NCBI RefSeq assembly: GCF_000948985.2
Contig: NZ_CP059733.1
Coordinates: 2,232,001 to 2,296,000, forward strand
DNA from: Thalassomonas viridans
GTDB taxonomy: Bacteria > Pseudomonadota > Gammaproteobacteria > Enterobacterales > Alteromonadaceae
Reading direction: 5' to 3'
Length of the DNA stretch: 64,000 nt
Below, one piece after another: positions 25,501 through 33,686 of this stretch (position 1 is its first letter; the number at the start of each line of letters is the position of its first letter). The notes under the pieces are model-generated. The model saw only the letters and a program-made list of their open reading frames with translations. It was not told the DNA's origin and did not search any database. The position numbers and the translations under genes were made by a program.

Positions 25501-25621
25501 GCAGGGAGATCATGCCGCAGGCGGTGACATGATGCTCCATGAAAATGTTGTTTACCAGGCCAAGTGGTGGACCAACAGTGTGCCCGGCGGCGCCGACTGG
25601 GATCTGGTATGTAGTTTATAA
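22508..25621 (+). CDS. Secreted multidomain GH18 chitinase
   Basis: 1037 residues. I prefer the ATG preceded by GGAGAGG over an upstream GTG. Signal peptide 1-28 ends L-P-A-Q-A-A. An N-terminal CBM5/12 (about 36-80, F-E-A-K-W-W) is followed by two Ig-like domains (about 90-180 and 190-280). The GH18 barrel covers about 300-810, with the catalytic D-x-x-D-x-D-x-E as D-G-V-D-I-D-Y-E at about 475-482 and the nearby S-V-G-G-W. A ChiC-type domain follows, then a second CBM5/12 at the C terminus (Y-Q-A-K-W-W). The enzyme should hydrolyse crystalline chitin to chitooligosaccharides outside the cell. First gene of the chitinolytic cluster. Confidence 0.95.
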   Translation: MDIQKIKRNSAGLGLISLTMAGLPAQAASIDCSALNPWQAGQTYLAGAQVQASDQAFEAKWWSQSNPVDNSGPWDAWQKLGDCSGGIPDNRPPTVSWISPANNASFSKNDSVVMTVDAEDSDGRVVQVDFYLGETLLASDTQAPYEVNWTAQAGQHVLTAVAADDKGARADAEPVNIRVTDGGPVNQAPSASLVIASAPSPVKVGDAVVFTLSGADSDGQVTALELFENGISVFSNTGADVSYTWQASQAGAVEFMLQARDDQNASGQSGVITLNVQEAGNPGNGRDDCKPAGLYQTPGINTPYCSIYDADGREKMGADHPRRVIGYFTSWRNGGNGQPAYLVKDIPWDRITHINYAFAHVDVNNKISIGDPNAAGNPATNMEWPGVAGAEMDPGYAFKGHFNLLNKYKKQYPGVKTLISVGGWAETGGYIGDNGRVASGGFYTMTTNSDGSVNQAGIDAFTASVVDFIQQYGFDGVDIDYEYPTSMEDAGHPGDFAISNARRAGLNNSYQVLMKSLRQALDIAGQASGKHYMLTIASPSSGYLLRGMETFQTVKYLDYVNIMSYDLHGAWNSHVGHNAALFDTGEDSELKVWDVYTTREFEGIGYLNTDWAVRYFRGGLSGGRINIGVPYYSRGFKDVTGGSQGLWGQAKLPDQANCPDGTGKGDKNFCGNGAIGIDNLWHDIENDREVPAGSNPLWHLKNLENGITPSYLAAYGLTPDTDPDDRFSGSYVRHYDAVAVAPWLWNAEKSVFLSIEDEESMAAKLDYIISNELGGIMFWELAGDFAYDGAKGEYFMGSTMTSLAFDKFKLSGTPYGTQMGNANFAVPQEMVDVSFTAKDFPLGDDNYPISPTFSFTNNSQIDFTGATISFDVPVSTSAIFKSNWNATKKLKLEVVSNGSNAAGNNIGGFDNEFHRFAITLTNEWGGVDEAFAPGQSVDAQVMYYLPMSGPVNFTIAKNGKTYAFKSEYPHLPEGTDNSGGNTCGDLNTDAIPVYPDWPQGDHAAGGDMMLHENVVYQAKWWTNSVPGGADWDLVCSL

Positions 25622-25628
25622 CCTGTGC

Positions 25629-25683
25629 CCGGCAGGGATAACGCAACAAGCATTAGCGCTAAAGCGGCATTAGTCCCTGCCGG
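25629..25683 (+). terminator. Hairpin after chitinase gene
   Basis: CCGGCAGGGA and TCCCTGCCGG pair over 10 bp around a 35-base loop that itself contains smaller pairs. No T-run, so it may be a stabilising or processing structure between cluster genes. Confidence 0.45.
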
Positions 25684-25784
25684 AAGCTCCCGGCTTTTCA
25701 ACCCGAATCTATGACCCCGGCAGCTTTTAGCTGGCCAGGGCGGATTCGGCGTATCTTGGAAAAGCCATATTTAAGGAAAGCATA

Positions 25785-27295
25785 ATGAACAATCACAAAT
25801 TAACGCAAAAAGTGCTGGGTAAAGGAGTGGTTTTAGGTTTAGGTCTGCTGGCGTTTCAAGCCCCTACTGTGTCCGGGCATGGCTATGTTGACAGTCCGAA
25901 AGTGCGCCAGGCGATCTGCCAGGCGCAAGGAGGCTACTGGTGGCCGGAAACCGGGGAGAATATTCCCAACCCGGCCTGCCGCGCCGCCTATCTGGCTACC
26001 GGTTATGTGCAGTTTATCCAGGAGCATGAATTTGCCGTCAATATCACCGACTACCACAACCAGGAGGCGGTAGAGGCCCACGTGCCCGACGGGCTTTTAT
26101 GCTCTGCCGGCAGTGAGGAAAAGGGCGGGATGAACCTGCCTTCCCCTCACTGGCAAACCACAGAAGTGATACCGGATGAGCAAAACAATATCCAGCTCAG
26201 GTTTCGGGCGACAACCCCCCATAACCCAAGTTTCTGGCAACGGATGAGCAAAACAATATCCAGCTCAGGTTTCGGGCGACAACCCCCCATAACCCAAGTT
26301 TCTGGCAATTTTACCTGACCCGACCAGGCTTTGATCCGGAAAGCCAAGTGATCAGCTGGGCGGATTTGGAGCGGGTGCAGGAGCATGGCGATATTGAGGT
26401 GACGAAAGACAGCGACGGCAAAAGTTATTACCACATGGCGGTACATATTCCGCCTGAACGTTCGGGGCGCGCGGTGCTGTATACCCGCTGGCAGCGTAAC
26501 GATATTGCCGGTGAAGGCTTTTACAACTGTTCGGATATTGAGATCAAGCGTGACGGCGGGCCGGCCGGCTGGCAGCCCATAGGTTATTTTGTCCGTCAGG
26601 GGCAGGAGGGGGCTGTGGGTGAATCTGCCCGGGCCAGGTTATTCGATGCCGACGGCCAGGAGTTGATCAACCGCACTTTTGCCCTGACACAGGAGAATAT
26701 CAATCAATGGCAGCAAGCCTTCGCCGCTGAGCTGGTGGCAGACTTTCCCCGGGAATTGCAGATAGGGGTTAAAGCTGCCGATGGCAATATCGCCTTTGAC
26801 GCCGGTAACCCGCTTTCGAATCAGGTATGGGTAAAAAATCCGGGCTACAGCTTTACCCTGAGCCTGACCGCTGCGCCGGTCAATACCCCGCCGGTAATCG
26901 ATAATTTGCCGGATGTTGAAGGCGATGAAAATGCTTCGTTGCAGGTCACTGTGGCTGCCACCGATGCCGAGCAAGTCCAGCTCAGCTATCACTGGCAGGT
27001 GCCCGCACCCCTTAGTTATAGCGGCGAGGGGGCCACTATTACCATCAATACGCCAGAAGTTGGCCAAACCACTGATTTTACCGTTTCCGTGACGGTTTCC
27101 GACGGCGAATTATCTGCCAGCGAGAGTTTCAACCTTAAGGTCAAAGACCTGGCCGGTCCGGATATTCCGCCCTGGAGTGCAGGTCAGGTTTATGTTGCTG
27201 ATGACTTAGTGTCCTATCAGGGAGAGGTCTACCGGGCGAAATGGTGGACGCTTAATGAAATTCCCGGACAGGCGGATGTTTGGGAAAAACGTTAA
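25785..27295 (+). pseudogene. AA10 lytic polysaccharide monooxygenase, frameshifted by tandem duplication
   Basis: Two frames make one protein: residues from 25785 up to S-F-W-Q, then F-Y-L-T-R-P-G-F-D onward to 27295. A perfect 68-bp tandem copy separates them; deleting one copy restores the frame exactly. The intact product would have a signal peptide ending V-S-G before His32, the N-terminal copper ligand (H-G-Y-V-D-S-P). The second copper ligand would be His146 in T-T-P-H-N-P, with F-Y-N-C-S-D-I-E-I for the axial region. A GbpA-like second domain, a cadherin/PKD-like domain and a C-terminal CBM5/12 (Y-R-A-K-W-W) follow. LPMOs oxidatively cleave crystalline chitin and boost chitinases. As written only a truncated 177-residue form lacking the C-terminal part could be made. 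Confidence 0.92.
26173..26308 (+). repeat. 68-bp perfect tandem duplication in LPMO gene
   Basis: Copies at 26173-26240 and 26241-26308 are identical. 68 is not a multiple of three, so it shifts frame. Each copy encodes, in the ancestral frame, the region around the second copper-binding histidine. Its perfect identity indicates a very recent event or an unstable, possibly reversible switch. Confidence 0.95.
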
Positions 27296-27363
27296 TCACA
27301 TTTACTAACAATAAATAACCATAAGGCGGGCATAGTGCCTGCCAGGATAAAAAAGAGGAAGTT

Positions 27364-30018
27364 ATGAAAAAAGGACGAGTAACATTGAACAGGCTGAGCA
27401 GGGAAGTCACTACCGCACTTGCCGGGGGAGCCGTTGCGCTGTTGAGTGCCGGGCAGGCAATGGCAGCGCCGTCAACGCCCAGCCTTGACTGGCAACCGCA
27501 GAATTATTCTTTTGTGGAAGTGGTGCTTGACGGCACCGGCTCATACAAGCAGCTGGTAACAGCCAAAACTCAGGTGGATATTCAGATCAAATGGAATGCC
27601 TGGAGCGGCTCGGGTGGGGACGGTTATAAGGTGTATTTTGACGATATGCTGGTGCATGAAGGCAGTTTGCCTGCCGGCAGCAAAAGCGGCACCATAGAGT
27701 TTCCCTATCATGACTCCGGCCGTCATACCTTAACCATGGCCTTGTGTGAAGGCACAGATTGTGCCCGCAGCGCCGGTAAAGACATCGTGATTGCCGATAC
27801 CGACGGCGGCCATTTAGCCCCTTTGGTGATGGATATCGACCCCAACAATAATACTTACCCGAAGCAGGCCGATACCGTGATCGGTGCTTATTTTGTCGAG
27901 TGGGGCATATATGGCCGGGACTTTGATGTTACCAACATTCCGGTGGATAACCTCAGCCATTTGTTATACGGCTTTATTCCTATTTGCGGGCCGAACGAGT
28001 CGTTAAAGGAAGTGGAAAACGGCAACAGCTGGCGGGCGCTGCAAACCGCCTGCGGTGACTCGCAGGATTATGAAGTGGTGATACATGATCCCTGGGCGGC
28101 GGTGCAAAAAACGCTGCCGGGAATTTCAAACACAGATCCTATCCGCGGCACCTATGCCCAGCTGATGGCGCTGAAACAGCGTAACCCAGATCTGAAGATA
28201 CTGCCTTCGGTAGGCGGCTGGACCCTGTCGGATCCCTTTTATGGTTTTACCGAAAAAGCCAACCGGGATACCTTTGTCGCTTCCATGAAACAGTTCTTAC
28301 AAACCTGGAAGTTTTACGACGGTGTCGATATCGACTGGGAGTTTCCCGGCGGCGATGGCGCCAATCCTAACCTGGGTAATCCTGCAACCGATGGTGCTGC
28401 CTATGTGGCGCTGATGCAGGAACTCAGGGCCATGCTCGATGAACTTGAACTGGAAACCGGGCGCAGCTATGAGCTGACTTCGGCCATAGGCTCAGGTTAC
28501 GACAAGATTGAAGATGTCGATTATGCTGCGGCCGCCCAATACATGGATTACATCTTTGCCATGACCTATGACTTTTACGGCGGCTGGAATAATGTGACCG
28601 GCCACCAAACCGGCGTTTATTGCGGCTCGCATTTAAGTACGGACGAATGTAACGGAACCGGGGTAGACGACAACGGCGAGCCGAGAAAAGGGCCTGCTTA
28701 CACTATGGATAATGCGGCCCGGCTGTTGCTGGCGCAAAATGTACCACCGGGGAAAATCGTACTCGGTACTGCCATGTACGGCCGCGGTTGGGAAGGAGTC
28801 TATCCGGCAAATGCCGGCGACATAGATAATCCCATGACGGCGCCGGGCAACGGCAAATTAACCGGCTCTAATGCCCAGGGGGTATGGGAGCCGGGAGTGA
28901 TTGACTACAAAGGCATTAAAGCCAATATGATAGGCGCTAACGGCACCGGTATTAACGGTTTTGAAGTAGGGTATGATGAGCAGGCACAGGCCGCTTATGT
29001 CTGGAACCGCAGCTCGGGCAAACTTATTACTTACGACAATCCGCGCTCGGTTAAGGTCAAAGGGCAATATGTCAGGCAGCATAATTTTGCCGGTTTGTTC
29101 GGCTGGGAAATTGATGCCGATAACGGCGATATTCTAAATGCCATGCACGAAGGTCTGGCGGGAGACGGTACGGATTTGAACAACAAACCGGAAGTCAGCC
29201 TGCCGGCAAACTTTAGCGTTAATGCCGGTGAAACTTTAGTGATCCCGGTAACCGCCACCGACAGGGATAATGACCCGTTAACTTATCAATGGCTGGTTGA
29301 CCCGGTATTCAATGTTACAGGGGAGAATAGCGCAACCCTGACCTTAACTGCGCCTGTTCCTGTGCAAACAAAGGATTATGTGATCACTGTCGTTGTTTCT
29401 GATGGTAAAGCTGCTGTCAGCCGCGATGCCGTGGTAACTGTGGTGGTTGATACCGGCGGAAATACCGCGCCGGAGGTTGCCCCCATTGCCGATGTTACTA
29501 TAGACGAAAACACAGCGGTGGATGTGAGTGTGACGGCCACAGATGCGCAAGGAGATGCCTTAAGTTACCACTGGAACCTGCCTGTTGGCGTTGCTATTAC
29601 CGGCAGCGGGGCCAGCGTCAGTCTGTCTGTTGGTGAGGTGGATGCCGATACTGACTATCAGGTGAGTGTTGATGTTTCCGATGGCCAGCTTACTACCCGC
29701 AGCAGCTTTACCATCACAGTGAAAAACAAAGATAGCGGTAATACTACCTGGTTGGCGGGTGAAACTTATGTTGCCGGTGATACCGTGTTTTATGAAGGGA
29801 TTGAGTACAGGGCCAAGTGGTGGACCCGGGGAGAAAGGCCTGACCTTGGCGGTCCGTGGGAAGTGGTGGAGCCGGACGGTGGACAAATCCGCCCCTGGCG
29901 TGCGGATCTGGCCTACAATGGCGGTGACAAGGTTTCCCATAATAATGCCAATTACCAGGCTGGCTGGTGGACTAAAGGTGAAGAGCCTGGGACGGCCAAT
30001 GTTTGGAGGAAGTTGTAA
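27364..30018 (+). CDS. chiA: ChiA-type GH18 chitinase with tandem CBM5/12
   Basis: 884 residues. Signal peptide to about residue 34 (A-G-Q-A-M-A). A ChitinaseA N-terminal FnIII-like domain (about 38-150) is followed by a GH18 barrel (about 165-600) with K-I-L-P-S-V-G-G-W and D-G-V-D-I-D-W-E-F-P-G-G at about 319-330. The catalytic acid is the E of that motif. Two cadherin/PKD-like modules (about 615-705 and 705-795) and two CBM5/12 modules (about 800-840 and 845-884, each with K-W-W or G-W-W) complete it. Serratia ChiA-like enzymes are processive exo-acting chitinases. It is the third gene of the chitinolytic cluster, 68 bases after the LPMO gene. Confidence 0.95.
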   Translation: MKKGRVTLNRLSREVTTALAGGAVALLSAGQAMAAPSTPSLDWQPQNYSFVEVVLDGTGSYKQLVTAKTQVDIQIKWNAWSGSGGDGYKVYFDDMLVHEGSLPAGSKSGTIEFPYHDSGRHTLTMALCEGTDCARSAGKDIVIADTDGGHLAPLVMDIDPNNNTYPKQADTVIGAYFVEWGIYGRDFDVTNIPVDNLSHLLYGFIPICGPNESLKEVENGNSWRALQTACGDSQDYEVVIHDPWAAVQKTLPGISNTDPIRGTYAQLMALKQRNPDLKILPSVGGWTLSDPFYGFTEKANRDTFVASMKQFLQTWKFYDGVDIDWEFPGGDGANPNLGNPATDGAAYVALMQELRAMLDELELETGRSYELTSAIGSGYDKIEDVDYAAAAQYMDYIFAMTYDFYGGWNNVTGHQTGVYCGSHLSTDECNGTGVDDNGEPRKGPAYTMDNAARLLLAQNVPPGKIVLGTAMYGRGWEGVYPANAGDIDNPMTAPGNGKLTGSNAQGVWEPGVIDYKGIKANMIGANGTGINGFEVGYDEQAQAAYVWNRSSGKLITYDNPRSVKVKGQYVRQHNFAGLFGWEIDADNGDILNAMHEGLAGDGTDLNNKPEVSLPANFSVNAGETLVIPVTATDRDNDPLTYQWLVDPVFNVTGENSATLTLTAPVPVQTKDYVITVVVSDGKAAVSRDAVVTVVVDTGGNTAPEVAPIADVTIDENTAVDVSVTATDAQGDALSYHWNLPVGVAITGSGASVSLSVGEVDADTDYQVSVDVSDGQLTTRSSFTITVKNKDSGNTTWLAGETYVAGDTVFYEGIEYRAKWWTRGERPDLGGPWEVVEPDGGQIRPWRADLAYNGGDKVSHNNANYQAGWWTKGEEPGTANVWRKL

Positions 30019-30106
30019 TAAACTAAGTTAACTTTATATGAAGGAACTTCTGGCCTGAGTACTTTGGTTCTTGGGCCAGTTGGATTCAAGGGTAAGATAA
30101 TCCTAA

Positions 30107-30487
30107 TTACTGTCTATTCGAAAAAACTAGAGTATTCAAAAGCACTAAACTTACGCCCAAAAGCCCGGTAAATATCCATGACCAATAAAAAATATTAGCT
30201 AATATTCGGTCAAGTTTGTTAGTACTTTCAAATAGTAAAGTTGAATCAGCGTGGATAGGGGAAAGAGGGCTTTTTCCCAGTTTCTTGCTTCAGCGTTTGG
30301 GCATAGCCAAAGCTTGCGCTGTGTTAAGGATATCCCAGCCACTCATAAACTCCAGACCAAGGACATCTTTGGTCTTTGGATTCTTTCGGAGTTTTCTGAC
30401 GGTTATTTGTTCAAAAAGTACGAAAAATATACCTTTGATTACAGATAGCAGGATTAATATGGCAACAATTATTGCTCTGTCTGTCAT
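30107..30487 (-). pseudogene. Immunity-like membrane protein gene with internal stop
   Basis: The frame is open from an ATG at 30487 for 65 codons, then hits TGA at 30290-30292, and continues in the same frame to TAA at 30107. The full read-through of 126 residues aligns end to end with the 124-residue product at 30620-30994: V-R-K-L-R-K-N-P-x-T-K, L-x-x-x-S-G-W-D-I, A-Q-x-L-A, then K-x-D-R-I-L-A and F-Y-W near the end. The stretch just after the stop is poorly conserved and one codon pair longer, so small compensating shifts are possible. A decayed second copy of the immunity gene is the simplest reading. Confidence 0.8.
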
Positions 30488-30619
30488 TTTATTGTCCAGT
30501 CATGGATGGCTGTTAGCCTCTTAACCGAGCCTTAGATGCATTTCATCCATAAAATATTAAAGAAATCAAAGCTAATAACTTGGGAAATGCATTCATGAGT
30601 CATTCATGATTTGTGAAAG

Positions 30620-30994
30620 CTATTTCAGTATTCCTATTGTTACTAAACAAACCCAAATTAATATTAATATGCCAGTCATGGTAAATGTCCAATAAAATAC
30701 TTTAGCTAAAATGCGATCAAATTTGCTGGTATGTTTAATGAGTAAATCTGCATCTGAGTAAAAAAAAGATATTTGTGTTTTTCTAAATCTTCTTATTAAA
30801 GTGATAGGCAGAGCAAGAGACTGGGCAACATTGATTATGTCCCAGCCACTTACAAGTTCTATACCTAGCTCATGTTTTGTTTCCGGGTTTTTTCTTAATT
30901 TTCTGACGGTTAGTTGACCAAAAAGAATAAAAAGGATCCATGATATTATTGCACAGCAGAGTATTATTCCTAGGGATAAAGTTGCACTACTCAT
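30620..30994 (-). CDS. Predicted immunity protein for the adjacent toxin
   Basis: 124 residues with two hydrophobic helices, about 5-26 and 98-121, and a basic cytoplasmic middle (V-R-K-L-R-K-N-P-E-T-K). Small bitopic or hairpin membrane proteins are the usual immunity partners of inner-membrane pore-forming toxins. Its start follows the restored toxin stop codon after only two bases (TGA-AA-ATG), so the genes were translationally coupled. A second, damaged copy lies directly downstream. No named family recognised; the role comes from context. Confidence 0.65.
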   Translation of the reverse strand: MSSATLSLGIILCCAIISWILFILFGQLTVRKLRKNPETKHELGIELVSGWDIINVAQSLALPITLIRRFRKTQISFFYSDADLLIKHTSKFDRILAKVFYWTFTMTGILILIWVCLVTIGILK

Positions 30995-31236
30995 TTTCAG
31001 TTAATCCAGTTCATAATAGTGTCATACAAGCCGCCACTGTAATTTGTTATGGTGTTATTGGTGAATATGCTTGTCCCTGCTGCGACGCCTGCAACAATTG
31101 CCCCACCAATTATTAATCCGACCCAACCTAGAGGAGTTGCCACCATTAAAACCCCTAGTGCAGAAGCTCCTGCATTAACTGCTACTGTACCCGCTACAGT
31201 ACTAGTACTTTTTCCATTTAAAAATGACCGGTTGAG

Positions 31237-31476
31237 CTACCAGTCCACAGGTAGTTCCTCCGCACCAATCAACACCCGGATTGCTCGACTCGCACCCGGC
31301 TCCCTTTTCAGTAACCCTTGCTCCTCAAGTTTCAGTAACATCTGGTGCACCGTTGGCGGTGAAACCGCGAAATAGTCTTGTATATCGGCTTGTGACGGCG
31401 CTCTGCCATTGACCTTAGTGTAGTAGTAAATAAATGCCAGATATTGGCCCTGCTTTTTTGTATATTTTACAGACAT
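31237..31476 (-). CDS. LexA-N-terminal-like winged-helix protein carried by IS
   Basis: 79 residues. The sequence follows the DNA-binding domain of LexA: Q-G-Q-Y-L-A-F-I, then A-P-S-Q-A-D-I-Q-D-Y-F, S-P-P-T-V-H-Q-M as recognition helix, L-E-E-Q-G-L-L-K-R as wing lead-in. No autocleavage/protease domain is present. It lies inside the IS, divergent from the transposase with 75 bases between starts, so it probably regulates transposition or is a passenger regulator. Confidence 0.8.
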   Translation of the reverse strand: MSVKYTKKQGQYLAFIYYYTKVNGRAPSQADIQDYFAVSPPTVHQMLLKLEEQGLLKREPGASRAIRVLIGAEELPVDW

Positions 31477-31551
31477 TTATAGGCTCCGGGGATCGACATT
31501 TCTCATGCCGTATGATCTATTATCGGTTTTAGGAATAAAACCCATTATGCC

Positions 31552-32676
31552 ATGAATATCTTGTACCGTGTTGAACTTACCCTTGAAGAAGAAACCGAGC
31601 TTAAAGCGCTGCTCAGTAAAGGAAAACACAATGCCCGTCGGCTCAAACGTGCTCATATTCTCTTGCTGGCCAACCACAAGCGGCATACGGATGAACAGAT
31701 CTGTCAACTCATCAACACCAGTGCTTCAACCGTCTACCGCACCAAGCGCTGTTTTGTTGAGGAAGGTCTCCAGTCTGCACTGGATGAAGGAAAACGCAGT
31801 GGCCAACCCCGGGCCTTAAGTCCCAGCGAAGAAGCCACCTTGATCAGTATCGCCTGCACTAAGCCGCCTGAAGGCGCCTCTCGCTGGACGCTGTCTTTGA
31901 TTGCAGACCGGCTCATCGCATTGACTGACTTGCAAACCATCTCTTTAGAAACTATCCGCTCGCGGCTTAAGCAAAACCAGCTTAAGCCCTGGCAAAAGAA
32001 AATGTGGTGTCTCGGGAAACTTGACAGTGATTTTATCGCCCAGATGGAAGCCGTGCTGGAACTGTATGCACGGCCCGCCAACCCCAAAGAGCCCGTGGTC
32101 AATTTCGATGAGGCCATGAAGCAGTTGGTGTCCCACACCAGAGAGCCCGTGGCGGCAAAGCCGGGACAAATCGAACGAGTCGACTATGAATATCGCCGTG
32201 AGGCGGTTGCCAATATCTTTATGATGTATGACCGCCACAATGGCTGGCGGCACGCCAAAGCCACCCGAACCAAAAAGTGTGAGGACTTTGCCCAGTGTAT
32301 GAAAGCACTCGTCGATGAGCACTACCCAGAAGCGGAGCAAATCCATATCGTATTGGATAATTACTGCACCCATAAGCCAGGCTCGCTATACAAAGCCTTC
32401 CCGCCAGCAGAAGCCCGGCGGATACTGAGAAAAATCACCTTTCACTACACGCCCAAGCATGCAAGCTGGCTGAATATGGTAGAAATCGAGATCGGTGTGA
32501 TGAATCAACAGTGCCTTGACCGGAGAATTGGCAGCTGGGAAGAGTTACGCCGTCAGCTTGGCGCATGGGAAGTTAAGCGAAATGCCAAGAAAACCGCTAT
32601 TAATTGGTTATTCGATGTAGACCAAGCCCGAGAAAAGCTTCATCGGGCTTATGACAATTTAACCATTCAAAATTAA
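31552..32676 (+). CDS. IS630-family transposase
   Basis: 374 residues. An N-terminal helix-turn-helix pair (about 10-75) with K-R-A-H-I-L-L-L-A and I-C-Q-L-I-N-T-S-A-S-T-V-Y-R is followed by the DDE catalytic domain: Asp in N-F-D-E-A near 182, Asp in I-V-L-D-N-Y-C-T-H near 268 and Glu in W-L-N-M-V-E-I-E near 307. This is the Tc1/mariner-like DDE layout of IS630. The frame is intact, so the element may still be active. The stop lies within the right inverted repeat. Confidence 0.95.
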   Translation: MNILYRVELTLEEETELKALLSKGKHNARRLKRAHILLLANHKRHTDEQICQLINTSASTVYRTKRCFVEEGLQSALDEGKRSGQPRALSPSEEATLISIACTKPPEGASRWTLSLIADRLIALTDLQTISLETIRSRLKQNQLKPWQKKMWCLGKLDSDFIAQMEAVLELYARPANPKEPVVNFDEAMKQLVSHTREPVAAKPGQIERVDYEYRREAVANIFMMYDRHNGWRHAKATRTKKCEDFAQCMKALVDEHYPEAEQIHIVLDNYCTHKPGSLYKAFPPAEARRILRKITFHYTPKHASWLNMVEIEIGVMNQQCLDRRIGSWEELRRQLGAWEVKRNAKKTAINWLFDVDQAREKLHRAYDNLTIQN

Positions 32677-33686
32677 ATGGAAAAGGTACTAGTTACAAAT
32701 CCAGTCGATTCAATAAATAACTGTCGGTGCCAGTTATCGCCTGATCTGTGAGTATTTTTGATATTTCCTATCCTGCTGGTAAAGTCAATAACAGCTAAAC
32801 CGTTGCCTAATAATTTAGTGTACTTAGTAAACTGAACCAGTTCACTGGCTTGTGCCTGACTGGTAACATTTAGTTTAGTGACATTACGGCTGCTTTTAAC
32901 GATATTTTTTCCTCTTTCTACGTTGCTTAAGGCTGTGCCGCGTCGGGATTTTATTTGGGCCGTTACTGATTCCATTTCATAATGAAACCTTGTTTGTAAC
33001 TCTTTATAGCTGTGATTGACTTTTTGCTCTGCGGCAAGTTTATAAGGGGAGTTATTTTCTATAGCTTCTCGATATGTCATTAATGCATCTTGATATCTTT
33101 GTACTGCTTTAAGGAAGCCGTTGATTCGATTACCGTGAAAGTTGGTGGAGGCCCCGATAGAGCCAACGCCAAAATCGTAAAGGTTTTTTCTTATTTCTGC
33201 CAAGGCCAGTACATTATCACTGCCTAAAGATAACGAAATGTTGGCTAGATCCCGGGAAGTATACATGGAAGATAACTGGTTAAGTGCACTTAATCCTATG
33301 GCTGATGGGGGGCTATTTCCGGGAGAAAGAGGTTCTAACAGATAAGGGGTGTTGCCTATGGCAAATTCCGGCGTGCGCCCATGGATATCTTTAAGCTGGC
33401 TAAGCTCTATGCCGCATTGCTCCTTAAAGCTCCGGCGGCTTAATAACTGGTTGGTGAGGATAATTTCACTCATTTTAAAATCCTTTTCAAGCCGAGCGGA
33501 GATATGCCTTGTCCGTTTTTTGTTCAGTATAGCCAAGGGCAGTGAATGAACCTAGCTTTATTTGTTTTCATGGGGTTATTGCCCCCTTAATTTTAAAAGC
33601 AATCCGCTATGTCAAAAAAGAATATTTATTGCACCGAATGCCGTAAAAGCTCGTATGATTAATATAGCGAGCCTTGAGTGCTTAAT

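Larger units (their letters stand above)
31208..32686 (+). mobile_element. IS630-family insertion sequence with passenger HTH gene
   Basis: 1479 bp, flanked by TA at 31206-31207 and 32687-32688, the usual IS630 target duplication, inside a CTAG-rich site. The ends are imperfect inverted repeats: CTTTTTCCATTTAA on the left against CCTTTTCCATTTAA on the right, continuing with TGA and GG in register. It carries a DDE transposase on the plus strand and a small winged-helix gene on the minus strand. It is longer than the usual 1.0-1.2 kb because of that passenger. Confidence 0.93.
30997..33473 (-). pseudogene. Predicted pore-forming toxin gene split by IS630 element
   Basis: Removing 31208-32688 (the element plus one TA) joins both parts into a 331-residue open frame with no other changes. 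The start at 33473 has AAGGA seven bases before ATG; a TTG start at 33536 is less likely. Residues 1-220 are soluble and helical with no signal peptide. After G-N-G-L-A-V-I-D-F comes a glycine- and alanine-rich hydrophobic C-terminal region (A-G-A-S-A-L-G-V-L, T-P-L-G-W-V-G-L-I-I-G-G-A) of the glycine-zipper kind seen in membrane-disrupting type VI or contact-dependent effectors. The split form lacks this region, ending V-T-S-T-F-S-I at the element edge, so it should be non-toxic. Delivery route unknown. Confidence 0.85.

Noticed and set aside
26173..26308. Two separate genes for the LPMO halves
   Set aside because: Removing one 68-bp copy gives one continuous AA10 protein, so a broken single gene explains it better.
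30216..30524. Plus-strand open frame of 102 codons
   Set aside because: It is the complement of the damaged immunity gene, whose minus-strand translation aligns with an intact paralogue.
31477..31707. 76-codon minus-strand frame at the transposase start
   Set aside because: Antisense to the transposase N terminus and overlaps the divergent promoter; no supporting features.
32673..33536. The 287-codon frame as a complete gene
   Set aside because: Its last residues and stop codon come from the IS630 end, and the TTG start is weaker than the ATG at 33473.
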